Shown: positions 1-9,798 of the stretch, in pieces
Layout: every line of letters begins with the position of its first letter
Position numbering within the stretch: the first letter of the stretch is position 1
Source: Amycolatopsis pithecellobii
GTDB taxonomy: Bacteria; Actinomycetota; Actinomycetes; Mycobacteriales; Pseudonocardiaceae
Direction of reading: 5' to 3'
NCBI RefSeq assembly: GCF_009707865.1
Contig: NZ_WMBA01000079.1
Span: 1-33,232 of the forward strand
DNA: 33,232 nt
Translations under genes and position numbers: made by a program
The notes under the pieces: model-generated
Told to the model about the DNA's origin: nothing
Seen by the model: the letters and a program-made list of their open reading frames with translations, nothing else
Database searches by the model: none

Positions 1-211
1 GGCTTGCGTCCGTCCGAAGTGGATGTGGTGGAGGCGCATGGGACGGGGACATCGTTGGGTGATCCGATCGAGGCGCAGGCGTTGCTGGCGACTTACGGTC
101 AGGATCGTGAGGGGGCGCCGCTGTATCTGGGGTCGGTGAAGTCGAATATCGGTCATACCCAGGCGGCCGCGGGTGTCGCGGGAATCATCAAAATGGTCCA
201 GGCCATGCACG
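1..211. repeat. KS repeat, partner of 28846-29055
   Basis: This stretch of the left-hand PKS KS matches 28846-29055 in module 2 of the giant PKS in the same frame. Bases 58-122 are identical to 28903-28967 (65 bp), and most of the rest differs only at scattered positions. Similarity drops after about 211. Confidence 0.75.
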
Positions 212-3200
212 AGGGCACGCTGCCGCGGACCTTGCACGCCGAAACTCCGTCCACCCGGGTCCACTGGGCCGAAGGCGCGGTGTCCCTGCTGTCCGAGAAC
301 ATCCCCTGGCCCGAAACCGGCAGGCCCCGGCGAGCCGCGGTCTCCTCGTTCGGGATCAGCGGCACCAACGCGCACCTGATCCTGGAGCAGGCCGCCGAAC
401 AGTCCGAAAAGGACTCGGACGCGTCGTTCCCCGTTCCGTGGGTGCTCTCCGCGAGGACACCGGAAGCCCTTGCGGCGCAAGCGGATCAGCTACGTCGTGC
501 GCTCCCGGCCGGCTCGCCGGCCGACGTCGCCATCGCGCTCGCCACCACGAGGGCCCGGTTCGAACATCGTGCCGCGGTCGTCGCGACCGACGCGGGTGAG
601 TTCGCCGACGCGCTGGCCGCCCTCGCCGAGGACAAGCCGTGGCCCGGGACCGTCCGGGAGCGTGCGGCCGGCGGCGGGCTGGCGATGCTGTTCACCGGTC
701 AGGGGAGTCAGCGCCCCGATATGGGGCGCGAACTGGCCGGGACCTTCCCGGTGTTCGCGCAGGCGTGGCACGAGGTGCTCGGCCACCTCGGCGACGAGAT
801 CCGCGCCGGGCTCGAGGACGACCGCGTCCACGAGACCCGGTTCGCGCAACCCGGGCTGTTCGCACTGGAGCTCGCCCTGTACCGGCTCTGGGAGTCGTGG
901 GGCGTCGTGCCCGACGTCGTCGGCGGGCATTCGGTCGGCGAGATCACCGCCGCCTGCGTGGCCGGCGTGTTCTCCGTCGAGGACGCCTGTGCACTCGTCG
1001 CCGCGCGGGGCAGGCTCATGCAGGGGCTGACCGGGGCCGGCGCGATGATCGCGGTCCGGGCGACCGAGGACGAGGTCCGGCCACTGCTCGGCGACCGGCT
1101 CGACATCGCCGCTGTCAACGGCCCGGGATCGCTGGTGATCTCCGGCGACGAGGCCGACGCGCTGGCGGTCGCCGGTGTGCTGCGGGAGCGCGGTCGCAAG
1201 ACCACCCGGCTGCGGACCAGCCACGCGTTCCATTCCCCGCAGATGGATCCGATGCTCGACGAGTTCCGGCGGACCGTGGCCGGGCTCACCTGCCACCCGC
1301 CGGTCGGCACCCTGCTCAGCATGGTCACCGGCGGACCGGCGGACGCCGCGCTGGTGACCGATCCCGAATACTGGGTCGGCCACGCCCGCGGGCCGGTCCG
1401 GTTCGCCGACGGTGTCGCGGCGCTGCCCGGGCTCGGCGTCACCTCGGTGCTCGAACTCGGCCCGGATGCCGCGCTCACGCCGATGATCCGCGAAACATCC
1501 GACATCGTCGCGATTCCGTCGCTGCGCCGCGGCCAGCCGGAGGCGCACACCGCGGTCACCGCGCTCGCGCACGCGCACTGTGCGGGCGCGACGGTGGACT
1601 GGTCCGCGCTGTTCGGCCCGCGCACCCGGCACGTCGACCTGCCGACCTACCCCTTCCAGCACGATCGCTACTGGCTGGAGACGCCCGGCACGCCCCACGA
1701 GCCGGGACAAGGACAGGTCCGCACCGGCCACCCCGTGCTCGACGCGGCCATTCCGCACGCGGACGGTCGCGGCATCGTGCTCACCGGCGGCCTGTCCGTG
1801 TCCCGCCAGCCGTGGCTGGCCGACCACCGGGTGTTCGACACCGTGCTCGTGCCGGGGACCGCGGTCGCCGACCTCGTGCTCGAAGGGGGCCGTCACGCCG
1901 GCTGCGCCCGGCTGGCCGAGCTCACCCTGGAGGCGCCGCTGGTGGTGGCCGGCGACGCGACCGTGGCGGTGCAGGTGATCGTCGGCCCCGCGGAGACCGG
2001 CGGCGGTCGCGAGGTCACTGTCCACTCCGCACCCGACGGGCAGACCTGGACCCGCAACGCCACGGCTTTGCTCGACCCGGAACCCGGGACGGCCGCTGCT
2101 TTCGCCTGGCCGCCCGCCGCCACGCCGGTGGACCTCGACGGCGCCTACGAGTCCCTGGCCGGCCTCGGGCTCGACTACGGGCCGGTTTTCCGTGGTGTGC
2201 AAGGAATCTGGCGCGCCGGGGACGAGATCTTCGCCGAGATCGAGCTGCCCGGGGACACCGGCGTCACGGGTTTCACCGTCCATCCGGCCCTGTTCGACGC
2301 TGCCCTGCACCCGCTGGCCATCGTCCTCGGCACCGAGGAGGACGGCGTTCGCCTTCCGTTCTCCTGGCGCGGCCTCACCGTCCACGCCGAGGGAGCCACG
2401 ACCCTGCGCGTCCGGCTGACCCGTACCGCGGACGGCGTGCGGCTCGACGCGATCGGCGGTGACGGCCGTCCGGCGCTCACCCTCGACGAACTGGTGCTGC
2501 GGCCCGTGTCCAGCGCCCGGCTGCGTGCCGCGGGCGCGGACCTGACCCGGTCGCTGCTGGCCGTCGCCTGGCACGAGGTGCGGCCGTCGGGCCCGGCCAC
2601 CACCCCGGACACGGTCACGGTCGAAGGCGCCCGCGAGGGCGCCACCGAAGCGCTGGCCGTGACCGCGCAAGTCCTCGAACGCGTCCAGGAGGCGGCCCGC
2701 GACGGCTCCCGGCTCGCCGTCGTCACACGGTCGGCGGTGTCCGTCGCCGGGGAGGCGGTCACGGATCTGGCGGGCGCAGCGGTCTGGGGTCTGCTGCGCA
2801 CCGCGCAGGTGGAACATCCCGGCCTGTTCACCCTCGTCGACACCGATGATCCCGATGACCCCGATGGTGTCGGCACCGCGCTGACCTGCGGGGAGCCCCA
2901 GGTGGCGGTCCGTGCGGGCCGGCTGTTCGCGCCGCGCGCCATCCGGGCCGCGGCCGGGGCGGAGCAGACGCACCCTTTCGACGGCGACCGGACCGTCCTG
3001 GTGACCGGCGCGTTCGGCGGCGTCGGCGCGATTGTCGCCCGGCACCTCGTCGCGGCGCACGGTGTGCGACGGCTCGTACTGGCCGGCCGGCGTGGACTCG
3101 ACTCGCCCGGCGCCCGCGACCTCGTCACCGAACTGACCGGCATGTCCGCCCACGTCACCGCGGCCGCCTGCGACTGCTCAGATCGCGAAGCGCTGGCGGC

Positions 3201-4266
3201 CCTGCTCGCCACCATCCCCGGTGAGCATCCCCTCGGCGCCGTGGTGCACATCGCGGGCGTGGTCGAGGACGGCCTCCTGGACACTCTCGACACCGGTTCG
3301 CTTCGGCGGGTCTTCGCGCCGAAGGCCGACGCGGCCTGGCATCTGCACGAGCTGACCGCGGCCACTGAGCTCTCGGCGTTCGTGCTCTTCTCCTCGGCCG
3401 CGGGCACCTTCGGCAGCCCGGGGCAGGCGAACTACGGCGCCGCCAACGGTTTCCTCGACGGCCTGGCCGCCTACCGGCGTGGCCTCGGACTCCCCGGATT
3501 GTCGATGGCGTGGGGCATGTGGGCGCTGGACACCGGAATGCTCGAAGCCCGCGGCCGGGACCGGATCGCCCGCAGCGGACTCGCGCCGATGGACATCGGC
3601 GAGGCGCTCGCCCTGTTCGACGCCGCGCTCGCCGCCGGTGACCCGGTCGCGGTCCCCGCCCGGTTCGACCCGGCCGCGCTCCGCGTGGCCGACCGCGACG
3701 GCACGCTGCCCCGGATCGCTCGGTCGTTGCTGCCGGCACGGCCGGTGGCGCGCGAGTCCGCCGGTCTGGCGGATCGGCTTGCCGCGACACCCGTACCGCA
3801 GCAGCGGGAACTGGTGCTGACCGAGGTGCTGACCGTGGTCGCGGCCGTACTGGGGCACGCCTCCCCGGAGGCCGTGGACCCCGGGCGGCCTTTCCAGGAA
3901 CTCGGCTTCGACTCGCTGACCGCCGTCGAGCTGCGCAACCGGCTCAGCGCCGGCACCGGACTGCACCTGCCGGCCTCGCTGGTCTTCGACCGCCCGACGC
4001 CCGCCGCGCTCGCCGAGTACCTGTGGGAGGAACTGTCGGAGACCGGCGAACAGGACGACGCGGAGCGGCGACTGCGGGCCGCACTGGCGGCCATTCCGTT
4101 CGGCCGGTTCCGCGACGCCGGGCTCGTCGAGACCCTGTTCCGGCTGGCCGGGGCAGGCGAGGACGAGCAACCGGGCGGCGAAAGCGACGACGGGCCGGCA
4201 GGCGTCGAGGAGATGGACGCCGACGCACTGGTCGAACTGGTGCTGGGCAAATCCGACGAGGAATGA
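1..4266 (+). CDS. Modular type I polyketide synthase, KS(partial)-AT-DH-KR-ACP, 5' end outside window
   Basis: This is the C-terminal module of a PKS protein; the frame is open from base 1, so the true start lies upstream. The KS remnant (to about 400) keeps the EAHGTGT and NIGH histidine motifs. The AT (about 680-1560) has GHSVG and HAFH (1222-1233), the malonyl-CoA type. The DH (about 1729-2510) has its catalytic His at 1825 and Asp at 2296, but the Gly of HxxxGxxxxP is Asp. The KR (about 2990-3650) has a GAFGGVG nucleotide loop, VED in place of the LDD motif, and the Ser/Tyr/Asn set (Tyr 3433, Asn 3445), so it is probably active and B-type. The ACP has GFDSL with Ser at 3913. The acidic tail after 4040 is a typical C-terminal docking domain. 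No ER or TE is present. Expected unit: malonate-derived, alpha,beta-unsaturated if the DH works. It lies 7 bp before the next PKS gene. Confidence 0.97.
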   Translation, partial: GLRPSEVDVVEAHGTGTSLGDPIEAQALLATYGQDREGAPLYLGSVKSNIGHTQAAAGVAGIIKMVQAMHEGTLPRTLHAETPSTRVHWAEGAVSLLSENIPWPETGRPRRAAVSSFGISGTNAHLILEQAAEQSEKDSDASFPVPWVLSARTPEALAAQADQLRRALPAGSPADVAIALATTRARFEHRAAVVATDAGEFADALAALAEDKPWPGTVRERAAGGGLAMLFTGQGSQRPDMGRELAGTFPVFAQAWHEVLGHLGDEIRAGLEDDRVHETRFAQPGLFALELALYRLWESWGVVPDVVGGHSVGEITAACVAGVFSVEDACALVAARGRLMQGLTGAGAMIAVRATEDEVRPLLGDRLDIAAVNGPGSLVISGDEADALAVAGVLRERGRKTTRLRTSHAFHSPQMDPMLDEFRRTVAGLTCHPPVGTLLSMVTGGPADAALVTDPEYWVGHARGPVRFADGVAALPGLGVTSVLELGPDAALTPMIRETSDIVAIPSLRRGQPEAHTAVTALAHAHCAGATVDWSALFGPRTRHVDLPTYPFQHDRYWLETPGTPHEPGQGQVRTGHPVLDAAIPHADGRGIVLTGGLSVSRQPWLADHRVFDTVLVPGTAVADLVLEGGRHAGCARLAELTLEAPLVVAGDATVAVQVIVGPAETGGGREVTVHSAPDGQTWTRNATALLDPEPGTAAAFAWPPAATPVDLDGAYESLAGLGLDYGPVFRGVQGIWRAGDEIFAEIELPGDTGVTGFTVHPALFDAALHPLAIVLGTEEDGVRLPFSWRGLTVHAEGATTLRVRLTRTADGVRLDAIGGDGRPALTLDELVLRPVSSARLRAAGADLTRSLLAVAWHEVRPSGPATTPDTVTVEGAREGATEALAVTAQVLERVQEAARDGSRLAVVTRSAVSVAGEAVTDLAGAAVWGLLRTAQVEHPGLFTLVDTDDPDDPDGVGTALTCGEPQVAVRAGRLFAPRAIRAAAGAEQTHPFDGDRTVLVTGAFGGVGAIVARHLVAAHGVRRLVLAGRRGLDSPGARDLVTELTGMSAHVTAAACDCSDREALAALLATIPGEHPLGAVVHIAGVVEDGLLDTLDTGSLRRVFAPKADAAWHLHELTAATELSAFVLFSSAAGTFGSPGQANYGAANGFLDGLAAYRRGLGLPGLSMAWGMWALDTGMLEARGRDRIARSGLAPMDIGEALALFDAALAAGDPVAVPARFDPAALRVADRDGTLPRIARSLLPARPVARESAGLADRLAATPVPQQRELVLTEVLTVVAAVLGHASPEAVDPGRPFQELGFDSLTAVELRNRLSAGTGLHLPASLVFDRPTPAALAEYLWEELSETGEQDDAERRLRAALAAIPFGRFRDAGLVETLFRLAGAGEDEQPGGESDDGPAGVEEMDADALVELVLGKSDEE

Positions 4267-4273
4267 GGCTCCC

Positions 4274-7200
4274 GTGACGACTTCCGAGCAGAAACTCGTG
4301 GCGGCGCTGCGCGCGTCCGTGCAGGAGACCGAACGGCTCCGCCGGCACGCCGGGGAGCTGGCCGCGGCCACCAGCGAGCCGATCGCCGTGATCGGCTCCG
4401 GCTGCCGCTTTCCCGGTGGCGTGCGCTCGGCCGATGATCTCTGGCGGCTGGTGGCCGACGGTGCCGACGCCGTCGGGGAATTCCCGGTCGACCGGGGCTG
4501 GCCCGAGCTCTACGACCCCGATCCCGCCAAGCACGGTCACTCGTATGTGCGCGAGGGCGGTTTCCTCTACGACGCCGGGGAGTTCGACGCCGAATTCTTC
4601 GGCATCAGCCCGCGCGAGGCGGTCACCATCGACCCGCAGCAACGGCTGCTGCTGGAGGTCACCTGGGAGACCTGGGAACACGCCGGCATCGACCCGGAAA
4701 CCGCGCGCGGCAGCGACACCGGGGTGTTCGTCGGAATCATGTACAACGACTACGCCACGCGGCTGCCGTCGATCCCCGCCGAGCACGAGGGATTCGTCGG
4801 CACCGGGAGCGCGGGCAGCATCGCGTCCGGCCGCATCGCCTACACCTTCGGTCTGCAGGGACCCACCATCACCGTCGACACGGCATGTTCGTCCTCGCTG
4901 GTGAGCATGCATCTGGCGGCGGACGCGCTGCGCAAGGGCGAGTGCTCGCTGGCGCTCGCGGGCGGGGCGACGGTGCTCGCCTCGCCGGGAGTCTTCGTCG
5001 AGTTCTCGCGGCAGCGGGGGCTCGCCTCCGACGGTCGCTGCAAGCCGTTTTCGGCCGGCGCCGACGGCACCGCGTGGGCCGAAGGCGTCGGCGTGGTCCT
5101 GCTGGAACGGTTGTCCCACGCCCGGCGCAACGGCCATCGCGTACTCGGCCTCCTGCGCGGGAGTGCGGTGAACTCCGACGGCGCCAGCAACGGCCTCACC
5201 GCACCCAACGGCCCGGCTCAGGAACGCGTCATCCGCAAGGCCCTCGCGCAGGCCCGCCTCGGCGCCGACCAGGTCGACGCCGTCGAGGCGCACGGAACCG
5301 GGACCGCGCTCGGCGACCCGATCGAGGCACAGGCACTGCTCGCCACCTACGGCAGGGAGCGCTCCGGCGAACCACTGTGGCTGGGGTCGGTCAAATCGAA
5401 CATCGGCCACACCCAGGCCGCGGCCGGGGTGGCCGGCGTTCTCAAGATGCTCGCTGCCATGCGGCACGGCGTGCTGCCGCCGACCCTGCACGCCACCGAG
5501 CCGTCCCCCCACGTGGACTGGTCGGCGGGCGCGGTGTCCCTGCTGACCGAGGCCGTCCCGTGGCCCGAGACCGGACGTCCCCGGCGCGCCGCCGTGTCCT
5601 CGTTCGGCATCGGCGGCACCAACGCCCACCTCATTCTCGAGCAGGCCCCCGAACCCGCCGAAGCCACCCCGGAGGACCCCGGCGACCGGCGGACCCCACC
5701 GTGGGTGCTTTCGGCCAAGACCGAGCCGGCACTGCACGCGCAGGCAGCCGCGCTCGCCGCGCACGTCCACGGCGACCCGTCCCTGGGGCCGCTGGACGTC
5801 GCGCACACGCTGGCGCGCCACCGCGCGGTGTTCGCGCACCGCGCGGTCGTCCTCGGTGACGATCGTGCCCAGCTGGTGACTGGGCTGACCGACCTGGCCG
5901 AGGGGCGCCGCTCGGCGGACGTGGTGCGCGGTCTCGCGAGCCCGCGCGGGGGCGTCGCGGTGCTGTTCACCGGCCAGGGCAGCCAGCGGCCCGGAATGGG
6001 CGCCCAGCTGGCGGCCGAGTTCCCGGTGTTCGCGCAGGCCTGGCGGGAGGTGCTCGGCCACTTCGGCCCGGCAGTGCGCGGGGCACTGGACAACGACGAC
6101 GTGCACCGGACCGAATTCGCCCAGCCCGCGCTGTTCGCGATGGGCGTGGCGCTGTGGCGGCTGTGGGAGTCCTGGGGCCTGCGCGCTGATTTCGTGGCGG
6201 GCCACTCGATCGGTGAGATCGTCGCCGCGTGCGTGTCCGGAGCTCTGTCCATTGAGGACGGTTGTGCGCTGGTCGCCGCCCGTGGCCGCCTGATGCAGGC
6301 GCTGCCGGGTGACGGTGCGATGCTCGCCGTGCAGGCGGCGGAGGAGGTCGTGCTGCCGTTGCTGGCGGGGCAGGAGCACCGGATCGGTCTCGCCGCCGTC
6401 AACGGCCCGCAGTCCGTGGTCGTCTCGGGCGAGCGGCGCGCGGTGGACGAGCTCGCCGCCGCGCTCGCGGCACAGGGCCGCAAGATCAAGCGGCTCACCG
6501 TCAGCCATGCCTTCCACTCGCCGCTGATGCGGCCGATGCTGGAGGAGTTCCGCGCCGCCACGGCGGGAGTCAGCTGCCACGCCCCCGGTGTTCCGCTGGT
6601 CTCTGCGCTGACCGGGGAGCCGGCCGACGCGGAGACGTTGTCCTCGCCGGAGTTCTGGTCCGACCACGTCGCCGCCACGGTGCGCTTCGCCGACGCCGTC
6701 CGCACGCTGAGTGGGCTCGGTGCGCGGACGTTCGTCGAGCTCGGGCCCGACGCCGTGCTGGCGCCGTCCGTCACCGAAATACTCGGCCGTGACCCACTCG
6801 TGGTCGCGTCCTTGCGCCGGGATCGTCCGGAGGTGCGCACGATCACCGCCGCCGCTGCCACCCTGCACACGCAGGGGCTGGCGATCGACTGGACGGCCGT
6901 GCTGCCGGCGGGCCGCCGCGTCGACCTGCCCGCGTACCCCTTCCAGCGGCGCCGCTACTGGCTCGACACCACCGGCGGGCCGGGCGACCAGGACGAGTGG
7001 CTGCGGAAAGCCTTGCAGGACAATGACATCACGACGCTCGCCGTGGAACTGGGGCTGACGCCCGCGCAACGGGAGGCGATGGCCGCGCTCGCCCCCGCGC
7101 TCGCGACGCGGCAGCGCGTCGGCTTCTACCGCGAGTCGTGGCGCCCCGTGCCGACCCCGCCCGCCGCGGCGCTGCCGGGGGAGTGGCTCGTGCTCGGGGC

Positions 7201-8290
7201 GGGCGACAAGCGCGCCGACGCCGTGGTCGCCGCCCTGCGGGCGCACGGTGCGGAAGTCGTCTTCGAACCGGGGGCGGGGCTCACCGGCGCACTGGCGTTC
7301 GGTGAGGTGCCGGCAGGAGTCGAGGCCCCGGTGTGGGTCGTCGACGGTGCGCCGCCGTACGAGGCCGCGGCCGGGCGGATCGAACTGCCCGCGGATCTGG
7401 ACGACGTCACCACCGGCCAGCTGATCGCCGTGCTCAGCGGAGCGACGGGCGAGCGGGAGGTCTCGCTGCGCAACTCCGGCCTGCATGCCCGCAGGTTGGT
7501 CTGGACCACACCCAGTGAGCGCTGGCGTCCACAAGGGACGGTGCTGGTGCACGGCTGGGACAGTGCGTTCGGCGCCGAGGTCGTGCAGTGGCTGGCCGCT
7601 GCGGGCGCGGACCGGCTGTTGCTGCACGGTCCGGGCGCCAGGATTCCGGTCCTGCCGTGCGCCGTCGAACCGGTTGCGGACCCGCCCGGTGACGTGTCCG
7701 CCGTCCTCGTCGTCGAACCCGGTTCGGCCGACGAGGTGCGCGTGGTGCACGAACTCACCGCCGGTGCGTCCCCGGACGTGTTCGCGGTGCTGGCGCCGCT
7801 CGGTGACACGCCGGCCGCGCAGGTCGTCCGCGAACGCCGTCAGGCCGGCCTGCCCGCGGCGCTGGTCTGCTGCGCCGGTGTGCCCGCTGGTCTCGTGCTG
7901 GCCCGCCTGCCCCGGCGGGACACCACGGTGGCCGATCTCGGGACCGCCGCCGTCGTGGACGACCCGCGCTACGCCGACCTGATCGAGAGCGCCGCCCCCG
8001 CCGCCGACGGCGACGTCCGAGCCCGGCTGGCCGGCGCGGACGCGGACGAGCGTGCGCGGATCCTGCTCGCCAGCGTCCGGGGGCATTCCGCCGTGGTGCT
8101 GGCCATGCCTCCCGCGGACGTGGACGTCACGAAGAACTTCATCGAGCTGGGGTTCACCTCGATGACCGTGCTGGAGCTGTGCAACGGCCTCCAGGATGAC
8201 CTCGGGGTGACCATCGACCCGATGGTCGCGCTGGACCATCACACCCCGGCCGCGCTCGCCGCCCATCTGGAAACGATTCTGGCCCTCTAG
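4274..8290 (+). CDS. Single-module type I polyketide synthase, KS-AT-(inactive KR)-ACP, no thioesterase
   Basis: A complete one-module PKS of 1338 aa with a GTG start. Residues 1-35 form a charged coiled coil typical of an N-terminal docking domain, which fits the C-terminal docking tail of the preceding gene. The KS (about 36-465) has catalytic Cys205 in TACSSS plus EAHGTGT and NIGH. The AT (about 555-860) has GHSIG and HAFH, so malonyl-CoA. The linker after the AT (about 905-950) resembles the dimerisation element found in AT-KR modules. The KR region (about 955-1235) keeps the fold outline, but its nucleotide loop is HGWDSAFG and no Ser-Tyr-Asn catalytic set is visible, so it should not reduce. 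The ACP carries Ser1296 in GFTSM, where Thr replaces the usual Asp. There is no TE. It probably acts as the last module, leaving a beta-keto acyl-ACP; that placement is inferred. Confidence 0.97.
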   Translation: MTTSEQKLVAALRASVQETERLRRHAGELAAATSEPIAVIGSGCRFPGGVRSADDLWRLVADGADAVGEFPVDRGWPELYDPDPAKHGHSYVREGGFLYDAGEFDAEFFGISPREAVTIDPQQRLLLEVTWETWEHAGIDPETARGSDTGVFVGIMYNDYATRLPSIPAEHEGFVGTGSAGSIASGRIAYTFGLQGPTITVDTACSSSLVSMHLAADALRKGECSLALAGGATVLASPGVFVEFSRQRGLASDGRCKPFSAGADGTAWAEGVGVVLLERLSHARRNGHRVLGLLRGSAVNSDGASNGLTAPNGPAQERVIRKALAQARLGADQVDAVEAHGTGTALGDPIEAQALLATYGRERSGEPLWLGSVKSNIGHTQAAAGVAGVLKMLAAMRHGVLPPTLHATEPSPHVDWSAGAVSLLTEAVPWPETGRPRRAAVSSFGIGGTNAHLILEQAPEPAEATPEDPGDRRTPPWVLSAKTEPALHAQAAALAAHVHGDPSLGPLDVAHTLARHRAVFAHRAVVLGDDRAQLVTGLTDLAEGRRSADVVRGLASPRGGVAVLFTGQGSQRPGMGAQLAAEFPVFAQAWREVLGHFGPAVRGALDNDDVHRTEFAQPALFAMGVALWRLWESWGLRADFVAGHSIGEIVAACVSGALSIEDGCALVAARGRLMQALPGDGAMLAVQAAEEVVLPLLAGQEHRIGLAAVNGPQSVVVSGERRAVDELAAALAAQGRKIKRLTVSHAFHSPLMRPMLEEFRAATAGVSCHAPGVPLVSALTGEPADAETLSSPEFWSDHVAATVRFADAVRTLSGLGARTFVELGPDAVLAPSVTEILGRDPLVVASLRRDRPEVRTITAAAATLHTQGLAIDWTAVLPAGRRVDLPAYPFQRRRYWLDTTGGPGDQDEWLRKALQDNDITTLAVELGLTPAQREAMAALAPALATRQRVGFYRESWRPVPTPPAAALPGEWLVLGAGDKRADAVVAALRAHGAEVVFEPGAGLTGALAFGEVPAGVEAPVWVVDGAPPYEAAAGRIELPADLDDVTTGQLIAVLSGATGEREVSLRNSGLHARRLVWTTPSERWRPQGTVLVHGWDSAFGAEVVQWLAAAGADRLLLHGPGARIPVLPCAVEPVADPPGDVSAVLVVEPGSADEVRVVHELTAGASPDVFAVLAPLGDTPAAQVVRERRQAGLPAALVCCAGVPAGLVLARLPRRDTTVADLGTAAVVDDPRYADLIESAAPAADGDVRARLAGADADERARILLASVRGHSAVVLAMPPADVDVTKNFIELGFTSMTVLELCNGLQDDLGVTIDPMVALDHHTPAALAAHLETILAL

Positions 8291-8296
8291 TGCGCA

Positions 8297-8312
8297 GGTC
8301 CGGCGCCGGATC
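8297..8312. terminator. Short palindrome between convergent genes, weak terminator candidate
   Basis: The 20-bp gap between the PKS stop and the stop of the convergent exporter contains TCCGGCGCCGGA (8299-8310), a perfect 12-bp palindrome extendable by a G-T and a G-C pair. As RNA it could form a short GC hairpin with a tetraloop in either direction. There is no U-tract, so its function as a terminator is uncertain. Confidence 0.3.
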
Positions 8313-9732
8313 AGTTCGCCGCGGGAGCGGTTTCCGGTTCCCGGCTGCGCGCCCGTCCCGGCAGCAGCAGCGCGAGCACCACGGCCAGGAGCACGAATCC
8401 GAACGACCACCAGAAGGTGACGTCGAACGCCCCTGCCTTGTCGGCCGCGCCACGGCCGGCGAGTTCCCCGGCGAGAATGAGGGCCAGCACGGTGGTGCCG
8501 AACGAGCCCCCGACCTGCTGCAGAATCCGCGTAGCGCTGCTGGCGTGCGGGATTGCGGCCGGCCGCAATCCCTGGTAGGCGCCCACCATGACGGCCACGG
8601 TGGCGCCGCCGAGCCCGACCCCGAACACCACGAGCGCGGCGCCCAGCACCACGGTGCTGGTGTCCGGGCTCGCCTGGGTGAACACGAGCATGGCCACCGC
8701 GGTCAGCACGCTGCCGATCAGAACCACGGGTCGCGGCCCGATCCGGTCGGTCAGCCTGCCGAACGCGTTCCGGCTCGCCAGTGAGCCGACACCCTGCAGC
8801 GCCAGCCAGGCGCCGGTCCGCAGTGCGCTGTAACCCTCGACCTGCTGGAAGTACAGCGGGAGCAGGAACATGGCGCTGTAGAGCGAAAGCCCGGACAGGA
8901 ACAGCAGCATCGAGGACACCGCGAACGACCGGGACCGGAACAAGCGCAGATCGACCACCGGCTCGGTGCGGGTGCGCAGGGCGTGCACGCAGAACAGCAC
9001 GAGCAGGACGGCGCCGACAGCGAGCGGGATGATCACCCCGGGGTCGCCGAACCCGCCGCGCACCGAAACCTGCGACAGGCCGTAGAGCAACGCAACCAGC
9101 GCGGGGGAGAGCAGGACCAGGCCGAGCACGTCGAGCCTGCCGCCGCCCTGCCGCGCGCTCTTGGGCACCCCGAACCAGGCCAGCACCAAGCCCACCAGGC
9201 AGATCGGCACATTGATGAAGAAGATCCAGCGCCAGTCGGTGTTGCTGATGATCAGCCCGCCGACCACCGGGCCCAGGATCGGCACGACCACCGCGGGCAG
9301 GCCCACGGTCGCCATCAGCTTGCCCACGTTGCGCCCGCCCGAAGCCTGCACCAGCACGGTCTGCAGGATCGGGAACATCAGGCCGCCGCCGAGCCCCTGC
9401 AGGACCCGGAAGGCGATGAGGCTGTCGATGTCCCACGACGCGCCGGAGAGCACCGACCCGATCAGGAACACCGACAGCGCCACCAGCCACATCGTCTTGG
9501 CCCCGAACCGCTGCATCGACCATCCCGACAGCGGGACGACCATGCCCATCGCGAGCAGGTATCCGGTGTTGACCCACTGCACCGTCTCCACCGACGCGTG
9601 GAGCTCGCCGCGCAGCGTGTTGATCGCGACGTTGACCACCGTCGTGTCCAGCAGCGCGGCCACCAGCCCGACGATGAGGATCCAGCTCAGCCTGCGCAGC
9701 GCGGGATCGAGTTTTTGTTCCGTGTCGCTCAT
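8311..9732 (-). CDS. MFS transporter, DHA2 (EmrB/QacA-like) drug exporter
   Basis: A 473-aa polytopic membrane protein with a continuous series of hydrophobic segments, the length and pattern of 14-TM DHA2 proton antiporters. Family signatures include an N-terminal helix ending LLDTTVVNVAI, then WVNTGYLLAMG, and the glycine-rich GPVVGGLI stretch followed by DWRWIFFINVP. The ATG start is supported by AGAGGA a few bases upstream. It lies 66 bp downstream of the TIGR03086 gene and is probably co-transcribed with it from the promoter near 10460-10494. Its place at the edge of the tailoring block suggests export of the polyketide and self-resistance; the substrate cannot be read from sequence. A second DHA2 pump is encoded at 15095-16573. 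Confidence 0.93.
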   Translation of the reverse strand: MSDTEQKLDPALRRLSWILIVGLVAALLDTTVVNVAINTLRGELHASVETVQWVNTGYLLAMGMVVPLSGWSMQRFGAKTMWLVALSVFLIGSVLSGASWDIDSLIAFRVLQGLGGGLMFPILQTVLVQASGGRNVGKLMATVGLPAVVVPILGPVVGGLIISNTDWRWIFFINVPICLVGLVLAWFGVPKSARQGGGRLDVLGLVLLSPALVALLYGLSQVSVRGGFGDPGVIIPLAVGAVLLVLFCVHALRTRTEPVVDLRLFRSRSFAVSSMLLFLSGLSLYSAMFLLPLYFQQVEGYSALRTGAWLALQGVGSLASRNAFGRLTDRIGPRPVVLIGSVLTAVAMLVFTQASPDTSTVVLGAALVVFGVGLGGATVAVMVGAYQGLRPAAIPHASSATRILQQVGGSFGTTVLALILAGELAGRGAADKAGAFDVTFWWSFGFVLLAVVLALLLPGRARSREPETAPAAN

Positions 9733-9798
9733 GTCCGTCCTCTGAGTGTTGGTGCCCGCACGGGCGCGAGGAACCGCGAACGGGGAACCGGGGCCGGC

